Positions 1 through 7,557 of a stretch of DNA of 64,000 nt are shown here, in pieces. Position 1 is the stretch's first letter; every line of letters starts with the position of its first letter. The DNA comes from Pelosinus fermentans JBW45 (lineage in GTDB: Bacteria; Bacillota; Negativicutes; DSM-13327): contig NZ_CP010978.1 in the NCBI RefSeq assembly GCF_000271665.2, forward strand, positions 404,501 through 468,500, written 5' to 3'. The notes below the pieces were generated by a model that was given only the letters and a program-made list of their open reading frames with translations, made no database searches and was not told the DNA's origin. The position numbers were made by a program, and so were the translations under genes.

Positions 1-2
1 GT

Positions 3-212
3 CCCGGCGTCCCATATAGACTCGTAAGTTATTCTCAGGAAGAATGTAGAAAAATGGCTAGTGAATTCAATGATTTGGCATCAGAAGTATGGAACGCCTA
101 CTCTCAACTTATTATCCAACTATCTGGTATTTCACCAATTGAATATCTCTTCCACCTAATATATAATAGATTTTACTCTTATTATATATTAGGTAGAGGT
201 TTAGTTTTATGA
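3..212 (+). CDS. C-terminal part of an unidentified protein (cut by window edge)
   Basis: A frame is open from the first bases and stops with TGA at 210-212, giving about 69 residues rich in Tyr, Leu, Ile and Ser. It ends with YYILGRGLVL. I do not recognise the family. The last codons run through an AT-rich inverted repeat at 157-195. The final 30 bp or so are copied after the next gene (about 1582-1614), so this tail is half of a short direct repeat flanking the permease. The gene start lies outside the window, and it could be a decayed remnant. Confidence 0.4.
   Translation, partial: PGVPYRLVSYSQEECRKMASEFNDLASEVWNAYSQLIIQLSGISPIEYLFHLIYNRFYSYYILGRGLVL
157..195. promoter_or_regulatory. Perfect 14-bp inverted repeat upstream of the permease
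   Basis: CCTAATATATAATA (157-170) is followed after 11 bases by its exact reverse complement (182-195). It lies about 50 bp before the permease start. It could be an operator, a weak hairpin terminator for the preceding frame, or both. No T-run follows, which disfavours a simple intrinsic terminator. Confidence 0.45.
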
Positions 213-242
213 AGTACGGCGACAACGCAAAGCGAGGTAGTA

Positions 243-1469
243 ATGGAACATTCCTTACATATGATATTGGCGGGGCTAATTCTAGGAGTTGTATTGGTGA
301 TTTTTACATTGGGAAAAAGCCCCTTTTTTAGAGTAGATCGTGCGGGAGCTGCTATCATTGGAGCGGTAGCGATGATAGGAACGGGTGTTTTATCATCTGA
401 TAAAGCCACTGCGGCGGTAGATTATAAAACAATCATCATTTTATTTTCAATGATGATTCTAGTAGCAAATTTGAAATTAGCTGGATTTTTTGAGTTTGTG
501 GGAAACAATCTGCTGCGGGTGGTATCCAATAAGAACAGCTTGTTGTTTGCTATTATTTTGGTAAGCGGAGCTCTCTCTGCTTTTGCGATTAATGATATTG
601 TCTGCCTGCTGTTTACGCCCATTGTACTACTTCTTTGCCAGAAAATTGATTGCAATCCAGTACCACATCTCTTGGGGGTTGCCATGGCCTCTAATATAGG
701 CAGTGCTGCGACTTTACTAGGCAATCCACAAAATATACTAGTGGGCAGTTTGTCAGGGATGTCATTTCTGTCTTATTTTATCACTGCAGCTCCTGTAGCA
801 ATCTTAGGGCTGTTTTGTACTTTTATCGTGATTGCATTCTATTATCGTAAAGAGCTTCATGGCGGTTGGAGAAAGAGTCAGCAAATTCCCGTAAATGCCC
901 ATATGTATTTGATTATCAAAAGTTTATTGATATTGACATTTATCTTAATTATGTATTTATTTGGTTATGATTTGGCATTGGTAGCCAGCTTGGGTGCAGC
1001 AGTATCTTTAATGACTCGACGAGTAGAACCGAATAAAGTGTATGCCAGTGTGGATTTTAACCTGCTGGTTATCTTTATTGGCCTTTTTATTATTGTTGCT
1101 GGAGTCGAAGAAAGTGGATTAGTTTCTTATATTTTTGATCAATTCTCTTTTTCAAAAGTGAACGACTTAGGCGTTTTTGCTATAGTAACCGTTGGCTTAT
1201 CTAATTTGGTAAGCAATGTCCCTGCGGTGTTATTAATTCGTTTTCTTATTCCAGATACCGAGATAGAAGTATGGTGGAAGGCTTTAGCTTTATTTTCAAC
1301 TCTTGCCGGAAATCTCACAATTGCTGGATCTATTGCTAACTTGATTGTAGTAGAGATTGCCAAACGAAATCATGTCTATATTACCGCACGGGAGTATTTT
1401 CGCATAGGTTTTCCTCTTACGCTACTTGTTACCTTTATCGGATATTTGTGGTTGATCTTTATTAGATGA
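243..1469 (+). CDS. ArsB/NhaD/SLC13-type anion permease
   Basis: A polytopic inner-membrane protein of 408 residues with about ten hydrophobic segments. It fits the ion-transporter superfamily that includes ArsB, NhaD and CitM/SLC13 carriers. Two family-type motifs in the two halves support this: an N-rich stretch with GNPQNILVG around residues 155-165, and SNLVSNVPA around residues 319-327, like the NNVPA motif of the family. Charge is concentrated in a central loop around residues 195-215. The start at 243 follows GCGAGGTAG. It stands alone, with no arsR or arsC beside it, so arsenite is not specifically indicated; dicarboxylate or another anion is equally possible. A ~30 bp direct repeat flanks the gene. 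Confidence 0.75.
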   Translation: MEHSLHMILAGLILGVVLVIFTLGKSPFFRVDRAGAAIIGAVAMIGTGVLSSDKATAAVDYKTIIILFSMMILVANLKLAGFFEFVGNNLLRVVSNKNSLLFAIILVSGALSAFAINDIVCLLFTPIVLLLCQKIDCNPVPHLLGVAMASNIGSAATLLGNPQNILVGSLSGMSFLSYFITAAPVAILGLFCTFIVIAFYYRKELHGGWRKSQQIPVNAHMYLIIKSLLILTFILIMYLFGYDLALVASLGAAVSLMTRRVEPNKVYASVDFNLLVIFIGLFIIVAGVEESGLVSYIFDQFSFSKVNDLGVFAIVTVGLSNLVSNVPAVLLIRFLIPDTEIEVWWKALALFSTLAGNLTIAGSIANLIVVEIAKRNHVYITAREYFRIGFPLTLLVTFIGYLWLIFIR

Positions 1470-1595
1470 TTTTAGTGATGAGAAATGAAAACACATCTAA
1501 GATTATGCTAGAGGGAAAAGGTGGATTTGGATTGGTTCCAACCGCCGCCACCTATTAAATTAGTGTAACAGAAGCAGAATCTCATTATATACTAG

Positions 1596-1846
1596 GTGGA
1601 GGTTTTGTTTTATGAGGTAACTTATCACCAATGTGGAATCGAGTGGTTTGGCTATGATATGTTTTGTCAGATGAATTTGATTACAATTTTGGTATATCTG
1701 GAACAAAGCGGGTATAAGGGTGATGTTCTTTCTTGCATGGTGCTTGAAAAAATTGATGACATCATCTTACCTGATGCATTTAAATAGATGTTGAGGGTTA
1801 TTCAGATATTTATAAGGCGGTTATATATAACCAGAACTTACCCTGA
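1596..1846 (+). pseudogene. Frameshifted remnant of a small unidentified protein
   Basis: A GTG-started frame encodes 63 residues to a TAG at 1785-1787. A shifted frame then continues in the same style (DVEGYSDIYKAVIYNQNLP) to a TGA at 1844-1846, which suggests a frameshift near 1783-1788. The beginning overlaps the second copy of the ~30 bp repeat that also precedes the permease (bases 182-212). I do not recognise the family. A short real gene is possible, but the two-frame continuation favours decay. Confidence 0.35.
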
Positions 1847-1885
1847 AAATATGGATTTTAATTTGACAAAAAGGAGGTATTCATT

Positions 1886-2479
1886 GTGATGAGAATTGAA
1901 ACAGAAAGATTGGTTATAAGAACTTTCAAAGAGAATGACGCAGCGGGATTATGGGATTATCTCTCCCACCCACGTGTAAATTGTTTCCTTAATGAAAAGC
2001 TCAACACATTTGAAGATGCTATTGCCGATATTAAGCTAAGAAGTATAGATGAATCACAGTTCGCCGTTTGTTTGAAAGAAAATGATACAGTTATCGGGAA
2101 TTTATTCGCAGCAAAAGATGAACCAGATACCTATAGCGTTGGTTGGCAGTTTAATGAAAAATACGAAGGAAAAGGATACGCAAGCGAATCAGCAAGGACA
2201 TTTCTAAATTTTCTATTTAATGATAAGAATGCAAGACGGATTTATGCTTACGTGGAAGATTATAATGTTCGTTCACAAAAACTCTGTGAGCGGCTCGGTA
2301 TGCGTAGAGAAGCATACTTTATAGAGTTTATATCTTTCATTCAAAACCCAGATGGAACACCGAAGTACGAAAATACGTTTGAATACGCCATTTTGAAAAG
2401 GGAATGGAAAGAAATGAGCCTACCGCGATCTAAGAACGCGCAAGCGGGTTTGCTTAAAAAGCGTGTAAGTATCCTTTGA
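1886..2479 (+). CDS. GNAT acetyltransferase (RimJ/RimL type) with an altered C-terminus
   Basis: A cytosolic N-acetyltransferase of 197 residues that uses acetyl-CoA. The start matches the RimL-type opening IETERLVIRTF. The acetyl-CoA-binding loop is YEGKGYASESA (93-103), and NVRSQKLCERLGM (127-139) is the usual last core segment. The ribosome site AAGGAGG lies at 1870-1876, with two adjacent ATG codons at 1886 and 1889. Family members normally end near the strand at residues 167-174. The last 20 or so residues here are read from a piece of DNA matching the 3' end of the SF1 helicase gene at about 20,920-20,947 and the zinc-ribbon gene behind it. The C-terminus is therefore probably a fusion artefact. 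The substrate is unknown. Confidence 0.8.
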   Translation: MMRIETERLVIRTFKENDAAGLWDYLSHPRVNCFLNEKLNTFEDAIADIKLRSIDESQFAVCLKENDTVIGNLFAAKDEPDTYSVGWQFNEKYEGKGYASESARTFLNFLFNDKNARRIYAYVEDYNVRSQKLCERLGMRREAYFIEFISFIQNPDGTPKYENTFEYAILKREWKEMSLPRSKNAQAGLLKKRVSIL

Positions 2480-2560
2480 TAAATACGATTGTAATTTCTG
2501 TCCCAATTGTAATGATTGGTTGGGTCATAGTTGTGAAGATGTAAGTTGTCGTTTGCAAAA
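2434..2560 (+). pseudogene. Chimeric scar: helicase 3' end joined to zinc-ribbon gene fragment
   Basis: Bases about 2436-2466 match the end of the SF1 helicase gene (about 20,918-20,947). From the shared GCGTGT onward, bases about 2460-2555 match the zinc-ribbon gene at about 21,103-21,210, including the stretch encoding CNFCPNCN. In the intact locus these two pieces are about 160 bp apart, and each carries GCGTGT at the join, so a deletion through that microhomology explains the scar. A second 10-base deletion between CTTT repeats breaks the zinc-ribbon frame. It is the relic of a second copy of the helicase/zinc-ribbon module. Confidence 0.75.
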
Positions 2561-2640
2561 GGTGAAAATCGGGAAAGGTAAAATCTTTAAGAAAGGAAAT
2601 TGGCTTATGATCCTATATTATTTGGAGTCGGTGTTATGCG

Positions 2641-2688
2641 GAGCAAAGGCTATCGCATAACAAACATGCTGTGAGATAGCCTTTGCTC
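2641..2688. terminator. 14-bp perfect hairpin before the CD3324-like gene
   Basis: GAGCAAAGGCTATC (2641-2654) pairs exactly with GATAGCCTTTGCTC (2675-2688) across a 20-base loop. It sits 33 bp before the next start codon. It could terminate upstream transcription or act in the leader of the following gene. It lacks a clean T-run. Confidence 0.5.
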
Positions 2689-2720
2689 AATCCTAAAACT
2701 ACAATTTTAGGAGGAGCATA

Positions 2721-2996
2721 ATGGGCTACAAGAACGCAGTTAGTGTATTTCCCGCCGATTTGTTAGAAACAATACAACAGTATATTGACGGTGAATATAT
2801 TTATATCCCACGAAAGGCAGAGAATAAAAAACAGTGGGGGGAAGTGAAAAACAGCAGGCAATATATTCAGGAACGCAACGAGATAATTTTTTCCCAGTAT
2901 CAAGACGGTATTTCGGTTGAGGATATTGCAAGCTGTAATTACTTATCACCCAAAACAATCTACAAAATATTGGCTGATATGAAAAGTCAATGCTAA
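2721..2996 (+). CDS. CD3324-like small helix-turn-helix protein
   Basis: A 91-residue protein of the type annotated as CD3324 family in clostridia and relatives. The N-terminal half has the recognisable FPADLLETIQQYIDGEYIYIP pattern. The C-terminal half (about residues 55-88) reads as a helix-turn-helix: ERNEIIFSQYQDG, then VEDIASCNYLSPKTIYKIL. AGGAGG lies about 6 bp before ATG 2721. A DNA-binding role is inferred from the helix-turn-helix pattern; no target is known to me. It is preceded by the strong hairpin at 2641-2688 and stands alone. Confidence 0.7.
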   Translation: MGYKNAVSVFPADLLETIQQYIDGEYIYIPRKAENKKQWGEVKNSRQYIQERNEIIFSQYQDGISVEDIASCNYLSPKTIYKILADMKSQC

Positions 2997-3129
2997 AGTG
3001 AGAGCGACATGGTGATTTTGCCGTGTCGCTTTCTTGTTTCTGAATGATCTTGTAGGGTGCATTGTAATAATATAACTACTATAATTGATTTATAGCAGCA
3101 AGATAAAGGATTAACGGAGGAAGAATATT

Positions 3130-3855
3130 ATGTGCACATTTACAAATCAATTTATTTCCAGTCAGAATAACATGGAATTTCTGAAAGCTACCATGATGGG
3201 GCCTAATGCCATGCGAGTAGCAGAGGAATTAGCGTCATGCCTAAGCGTCAATGAGAATATGCGTATACTTGACCTCGGTTGTGGGTGCGGTCTTTCCACG
3301 CTCTTGCTGACACAAAAATACGGCGCAAAAGTTTTCGCCGCCGACTTGTGGATTTCACCGACTGAAAACTATGAGCGTTTCAAATCTATAGGGATTGACG
3401 ATAAAGCCGTTCCGATTTCAGTAGACGCGACCAAAGGATTGCCTTTCGCAAACGGATATTTTGACCTGTTGTTTACTGTGGACGCTTACCATTATTTCGG
3501 TGATACGGCCCAAATGCTCCCGTCGCTCATTCCTTTTGTGAAAAAGGGCGGCTATATCGCCGTGGCTATTCCCGGCTTAAAATACGAATTTGGGAAAAAT
3601 GTTCCCGATGATATGCAGCCGTTTTGGAATAGCGAGATGGAAAGAACCCTGCACTCTCTTGATTGGTGGAAAGGTTTGTGGAAGAGGGCCGAGGGCATTG
3701 AAATGGTGGACAGCCGCGAAATGGCCTGTTGCAGACAGGCGTGGAAAGAATGGCAGACCGGTAATCATCCCATTGTCGCTGAGGACATCAAAATGATGGA
3801 GGCTGAGGGCGGAAAGTATTTTAATCTTGTTCAGTTGATTGCTAAAGTCATTTGA
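3130..3855 (+). CDS. Class I SAM-dependent methyltransferase
   Basis: A soluble Rossmann-fold methyltransferase of 241 residues. Motif I is ILDLGCGCGLS (46-56), the post-I acidic residue lies in KVFAADLW, and a motif-IV-like FDLLFTVDAYHYF sits near residues 115-127. The start at 3130 follows GGAGGAAG. It is a single-gene unit. Its codons are GC-richer than the surrounding AT-rich DNA, which suggests separate acquisition. The methyl acceptor is unknown; the fold resembles small-molecule methyltransferases of the Methyltransf_11/25 type. Confidence 0.8.
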   Translation: MCTFTNQFISSQNNMEFLKATMMGPNAMRVAEELASCLSVNENMRILDLGCGCGLSTLLLTQKYGAKVFAADLWISPTENYERFKSIGIDDKAVPISVDATKGLPFANGYFDLLFTVDAYHYFGDTAQMLPSLIPFVKKGGYIAVAIPGLKYEFGKNVPDDMQPFWNSEMERTLHSLDWWKGLWKRAEGIEMVDSREMACCRQAWKEWQTGNHPIVAEDIKMMEAEGGKYFNLVQLIAKVI

Positions 3856-3894
3856 CCACATGAGCGATAGCAAGATAATTAAGAAATTATCGAT

Positions 3895-4809
3895 TTAAAA
3901 TAACCGTTGTCTTTGTCGTTTCCGGTAAGCAATGGGCGTGAAGCATATAAACCGTTTAAAAATCTTGGAAAAATAGCTGGGGCTGTCAAAACCAATCTGA
4001 TTGCAAATTTCTGTGATGGGGGCATCCGTATCCGTCAGCAATCGTGCTGACACTGACACTCGGTATTTAAGCAGATACTGTATGGGTGTCATTCGAATGG
4101 TTTTTTGGAAGCAGCGCAGACATTCTCGCTCGCTGATATTGGCTGCTGCAGCAATCTGCTGAAGCTCGAGCGGTTCGGCAAAGTGCTGATGTAAAAAATC
4201 CAGCATTGCATTAATGCGTACTGTGTCCTGGCTTTCACTCCGGTTTTGCTGTTCAAGAAGTGACTGCATATTTTTAACAATTAAGTACCACATACGGGAT
4301 AGTTTTTCACGCATAAGCAACTCATAACCAAAATTATCTAAGTCGTAAATTTCAGTAGCTTCTCGAATACACTGCACGGCTTGGCACTGCCATTCAATTT
4401 CGCAATAGAATGGAACACCAGGCAATATATTGCAGTCTAGCAACGGGCGCACATAACGCTGCTCAAAAACACTTTCCGTCGTACCCGATATCAGGTTCGC
4501 ATGAAAGACAAGTGAATTCAATGTGCAGCCTGCATCACCTATAATCTGCATTGAGTGCAATACATTGGAATTGATAAAAGCACCTTCGCCTTTCTGCAAG
4601 GTAAAATCCATTCCGTTTAGACTTACGTGCATGGCACCACTGCGTACTATCACTACTTCAATTTCTTCATGCCAATGCCAGGGAATATCACCAGTCACAT
4701 TATTGCTTAAATCAGAAAAATAGCCCCCACAAGGGAACATCGGTGTACCTCGTGCTTCCAATTCACGTCGGTCTGTGTCAAGAATCAACTTACACAATTG
4801 TTTAGACAT
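3895..4809 (-). CDS. AraC-family regulator with N-terminal cupin sensor
   Basis: A transcription factor of 304 residues. The N-terminal ~120 residues form a cupin-type ligand domain (IPWHWHEEIEVVIVRSG carries the metal/ligand histidines). The C-terminal ~100 residues form the double helix-turn-helix AraC domain, ending with the characteristic IGFDSPSYFSKIFKR. It is transcribed away from the small gene at 4935, and the 125 bp between the divergent starts is the likely target region. No metabolic gene adjoins it, so the inducer cannot be inferred. Confidence 0.85.
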   Translation of the reverse strand: MSKQLCKLILDTDRRELEARGTPMFPCGGYFSDLSNNVTGDIPWHWHEEIEVVIVRSGAMHVSLNGMDFTLQKGEGAFINSNVLHSMQIIGDAGCTLNSLVFHANLISGTTESVFEQRYVRPLLDCNILPGVPFYCEIEWQCQAVQCIREATEIYDLDNFGYELLMREKLSRMWYLIVKNMQSLLEQQNRSESQDTVRINAMLDFLHQHFAEPLELQQIAAAANISERECLRCFQKTIRMTPIQYLLKYRVSVSARLLTDTDAPITEICNQIGFDSPSYFSKIFKRFICFTPIAYRKRQRQRLF

Positions 4810-4934
4810 TTTGTCTGCCTCCTAATCGATGTGGCGGTTTTGTTACAGTATAAGTCCTTACTGTTATTGTTGCAAGTAATAAATGGCGATATAATTATAG
4901 TAATAAAACACTTTTGTAAAGTGAGTTGATTTAT

Positions 4935-5237
4935 ATGCAAAATGAGGTAACTTATCTGACGTTTTTTGATATTCAGCATACTCAGCAATTTTTTGATATG
5001 GTGAATCGTTGTGCTGCACCGGTTATTTTTTATCTTCCAAATGGTCAGGCAAAGGATCTGCGCTTCAATTTACTAGTACAAAATTTTTTGACTTGGATGG
5101 ATTTATCTGGAAATATTCCTGAGTTGAAATTGGAATGTAATAACTCGCAAGATGTGAAAGCGATGATTCAGTTTATGATGGAAAGTGATATGATGAAAAC
5201 TGATTTATCTCTGCGTACTAAAAGGAGAATATATTAA
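4935..5237 (+). CDS. Hypothetical protein, ~100 aa
   Basis: I do not recognise this family. The ATG at 4935 is preferred over an in-frame TTG at 4926; the ribosome site (GTGAG) is weak. The product is soluble, mixed alpha/beta, and ends in a basic tail (TKRRIY). It is divergent from the AraC-type regulator and may be its target. Confidence 0.5.
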   Translation: MQNEVTYLTFFDIQHTQQFFDMVNRCAAPVIFYLPNGQAKDLRFNLLVQNFLTWMDLSGNIPELKLECNNSQDVKAMIQFMMESDMMKTDLSLRTKRRIY

Positions 5238-5343
5238 AAAATATAAAGGTAGGTTTAACCTAATCGTGCCATTTTTAATTATGGGTAGCAGACTAAAGGT
5301 CGTCGAATATACTAACTAAGAGGATTAGAGTCTGAGGTGCGAT

Positions 5344-5592
5344 ATGAACTGTGAGAACGTAAATAGATGGATTATACTAGGGTTGGCGCTAGTTTTGATA
5401 TCAGACGTAATATTTCTGATAGTTGAGGTAATAAGTCAAAATTGTGACGAACAGGAAGAAAAGAAGAGAGTAGAGCAAGAAAATAGAACAAAAGATGAAA
5501 TCAGCGAACTTCAAAAAGAAGTATTAGCTTTAAGAGAGCAGCTAAAAAAGCAGGAAAAACTTGTTGCGAATCTTGCCTCTTTTGTCCGTTAA
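5344..5592 (+). CDS. Small membrane-anchored coiled-coil protein
   Basis: An 82-residue protein. One hydrophobic transmembrane helix (about residues 9-30) is followed by a charged, Glu/Lys-rich helix with heptad spacing (about residues 38-80: EQENRTKDEISELQKEV and onward). This is the layout of DivIC-like or scaffold small proteins, but no family motif is visible. The ribosome site GAGGTG lies 6 bp before ATG 5344. Confidence 0.55.
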   Translation: MNCENVNRWIILGLALVLISDVIFLIVEVISQNCDEQEEKKRVEQENRTKDEISELQKEVLALREQLKKQEKLVANLASFVR

Positions 5593-5730
5593 AGATGTAC
5601 ATATCGAACCCCTGTCCAATATCAATAAATGTTAGGAGCTTCTCATAGCCGTTTGGCATGAGAATGTAAACACTGTCGGATGCTGGTATCTGGCGTCTAA
5701 TGTGGAGAGGAGGAGTCATGTAATGTCCGG

Positions 5731-5752
5731 TATGTCCCATCCCCGTGTCCCA
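5731..5752. repeat. REP-like GTCCC palindrome copy
   Basis: A degenerate copy (TATGTCCCATCCCCGTGTCCC) of the dispersed GGGACA...TGTCCC element described for 8,783-8,809. It lies in the 255 bp between the coiled-coil gene and the MarR gene. I see no gene there. Confidence 0.6.
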
Positions 5753-5858
5753 CTAACTAATTTGCCACAAAACAACCTCATTTTGGTCAAAATAATATGA
5801 AAAGACAGTTTGGCTTTAAAAGAAAATTGACTTTTATACTGATTTAATGTATTATTTA

Positions 5859-5873
5859 ATTGTCAATGACAAT
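5859..5873. promoter_or_regulatory. MarR operator upstream of its own gene
   Basis: ATTGTCAATGACAAT is a perfect palindrome around a central A, 19 bp before the MarR start codon. The same TTGTCAnTGACAA core appears at 6367-6379 before the HXXEE gene. Two copies flanking a MarR gene support autoregulation and control of its downstream neighbour. Confidence 0.75.
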
Positions 5874-5891
5874 CAAATAAAGGAGAAAATA

Positions 5892-6326
5892 ATGTATATT
5901 CTAAATGATGCCATTAGTTTTATTATTAGTAGAACATATTCTAGAATGAAAAACATATTTCTAAAAAAACTAAAAAGGTATGGAATTACTCTTGAGCAAT
6001 GGGTTTTACTTGCTCAACTTTCAGAAAAAGAAGGAATTTCACCAACTGATTTATCTTTAGTATCACTTAGAGATAAACCATATACAACAAGACTTATTGA
6101 TCGATTAGCAGAAAATGAGCTTATTTTTAAGGAAGAAAGCAAGATTGATAAACGTTCGTCATTAATTTATCTAACACAACAGGGAGCGGAAATAAAAAAA
6201 GAGATTATTCCCATCGCTGATGAAATTAATGAGTGGTTAGTTGAGAATATGGATGAGGAAGAAGTAAGAAAGCTTAAGGTTGTATTGTATAAAATGTATG
6301 AGAATATCCTATCTCATAGTCGATAG
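5892..6326 (+). CDS. MarR-family transcriptional regulator
   Basis: A winged-helix repressor of 144 residues from the ATG at 5892, chosen because AAAGGAG lies 7 bp upstream; the longer frame from 5847 lacks such a site. The DNA-binding region (about residues 50-85) reads SPTDLSLVSLRDKPYTTRLIDRL, followed by the wing SKIDKRSSLIYLT. The C-terminal helix is the dimerisation part. Operators are visible on both sides (5859-5873 and 6367-6379), so the protein probably represses itself and the membrane protein at 6474. Confidence 0.85.
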   Translation: MYILNDAISFIISRTYSRMKNIFLKKLKRYGITLEQWVLLAQLSEKEGISPTDLSLVSLRDKPYTTRLIDRLAENELIFKEESKIDKRSSLIYLTQQGAEIKKEIIPIADEINEWLVENMDEEEVRKLKVVLYKMYENILSHSR

Positions 6327-6350
6327 TTAGAGAAGAATTCAACTAACTTT

Positions 6351-6395
6351 AATTTTTCACATATAGTTGTCATTGACAATTATATGTGAAAAATT
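6351..6395. promoter_or_regulatory. 45-bp palindrome containing the second MarR operator
   Basis: A near-perfect palindrome centred on 6373: only the pair 6366/6380 mismatches over 22 pairs. Its core is TTGTCATTGACAA (6367-6379), the same as the operator before marR. Because it lies just after the MarR stop it can also fold as a hairpin, so it may act as both terminator and operator for the gene at 6474. Confidence 0.7.
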
Positions 6396-6473
6396 GATAT
6401 AAATATTATACTTATTCTCCATTGATTATGAGAGAGTAACACGGAAATTAGTTGATAAGAGAGGCGTGAGGTT

Positions 6474-7094
6474 ATGAATTATTTAAGGAATTATTGGCAA
6501 GATATCGGTGGTATTGTAGGGGTAGTAGTATGCATTTGTTTATTTTTTCGATACCAACACATACAAGAAATCCAAGTGATTTTATGGCTGAGTTTTGTTG
6601 CAATTCTCTTTCATCAGTTTGAGGAGTATCGATGGCCAGGATATTTCCCCGGTGTTTTTAATATCGTCTTATTCAAAAGTGCAAATCCAGATAAGTATCC
6701 TTTAAATAGCCATTCAGCGATGGTTATTAATATTTTAATTGCCTATGGTTTTTATTTGCTTCCCATCTTTTTTATAGATCAAATATGGATTGGATTAGCG
6801 CCAATATTTATGGGATTTTTTCAATTGGTATGGCATGGGGTTTTTGCTAATCTTAAAATAAAAGGTATTTATAATCCTGGTCTGTTTGCTGTTATTTTTC
6901 TGCATATTCCGATAGGGGCTCGGTATATCAACTATATTATGGTGCATAATTTAGTAACTGTGTACGATTGGATATTGGGAATTGCATATTTTGCTGTAGC
7001 TACTTACGTGTTAATTGTAAAAGGTAATATGTGGATGAAAAATGAGAAATCAATTTACAGTTTTAATCAAAAACAACTAGGTCCTTATCGTTGA
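6474..7094 (+). CDS. HXXEE-domain integral membrane protein
   Basis: A 206-residue protein with about five or six membrane helices. The family signature H47-Q-F-E50-E51 is followed by the usual YRWPGYFPG. Later histidines lie in hydrophobic segments (NSHSAMVINI, WHGVFANL, FLHIPIGA). The function of HXXEE proteins is not established; the conserved acidic/His residues hint at a membrane-embedded catalytic or metal site. It is probably controlled by the adjacent MarR, given the operator 95-107 bp upstream of the start. The start follows GAGAGGCGTGAGG. Confidence 0.75.
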   Translation: MNYLRNYWQDIGGIVGVVVCICLFFRYQHIQEIQVILWLSFVAILFHQFEEYRWPGYFPGVFNIVLFKSANPDKYPLNSHSAMVINILIAYGFYLLPIFFIDQIWIGLAPIFMGFFQLVWHGVFANLKIKGIYNPGLFAVIFLHIPIGARYINYIMVHNLVTVYDWILGIAYFAVATYVLIVKGNMWMKNEKSIYSFNQKQLGPYR

Positions 7095-7122
7095 TGGTAG
7101 AGCTGTATAATAATTAAAAAAA

Positions 7123-7326
7123 GGTGGTATCTTTTGTGCCCGTTTTTATATTAAAGGGCAATGCAAGCGTACAGACTTTATCGTTAATTCTTTTTTAGCA
7201 AAAAAAGGTTGGTTTACGCCGCCTTTCCAATCCCTTGAGGAATTAAGGTCAACGTTAACCACAATATACAGTCAGGTTGAATTAGGAAATCAAAAATCAA
7301 TGGCGTATTTTAAGTGTATAAAATAG
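7123..7326 (+). pseudogene. Possible decayed coding remnant
   Basis: A frame without a credible start encodes about 67 residues (with CKRTDFIVNSFLAKKGW and EELRSTLTTIYSQVELG) and stops at 7324-7326. The composition looks protein-like, but I recognise no family. It probably is the 3' remnant of a lost gene, lying just before a copy of the ~130 bp repeat. Confidence 0.3.
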
Positions 7327-7398
7327 CGGCTATCCTTATTTTCAAGTATCCCTTTCCAACAAGCCGAGAACAAAACATGGTACGCTGTTTCATATAGA

Positions 7399-7530
7399 AG
7401 GATTTAGCATTTATAAAGAGAAGCTACCCCTAATAAATTACTTTGTAAATTTATGGACAGCTTCTCTTTTAGTTGACATGAGCGATAGAAACAGAATTGA
7501 GAACGTATCGGTTTTAAGTGGGACCACTGG
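7399..7530. repeat. ~130 bp dispersed repeat, copy A
   Basis: It begins GGATTTAGCATTTATAAAGAG and contains an imperfect terminator-like stem (AGAAGCTACC ... GACAGCTTCTCTTTT). It then has the stretch TGAGCGATAGAAAC, ATCGGTTTTAA and a degraded GGGAC palindrome. Close copies occur at about 8693-8811 (5' part lost), 11,655-11,755 (5' part lost), 13,056-13,202 and 17,617-17,751. It lies 3' of the DUF6544 gene and may terminate it. Confidence 0.75.
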
Positions 7531-7557
7531 GAAACAGGGGGACAGGGTGCTGATAAG

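Noticed and set aside
243-1469. Arsenite efflux pump assignment
   Set aside because: The fold fits, but there is no arsR, arsC or arsA near it and no arsenite-specific residue I can point to; kept as a general anion permease.
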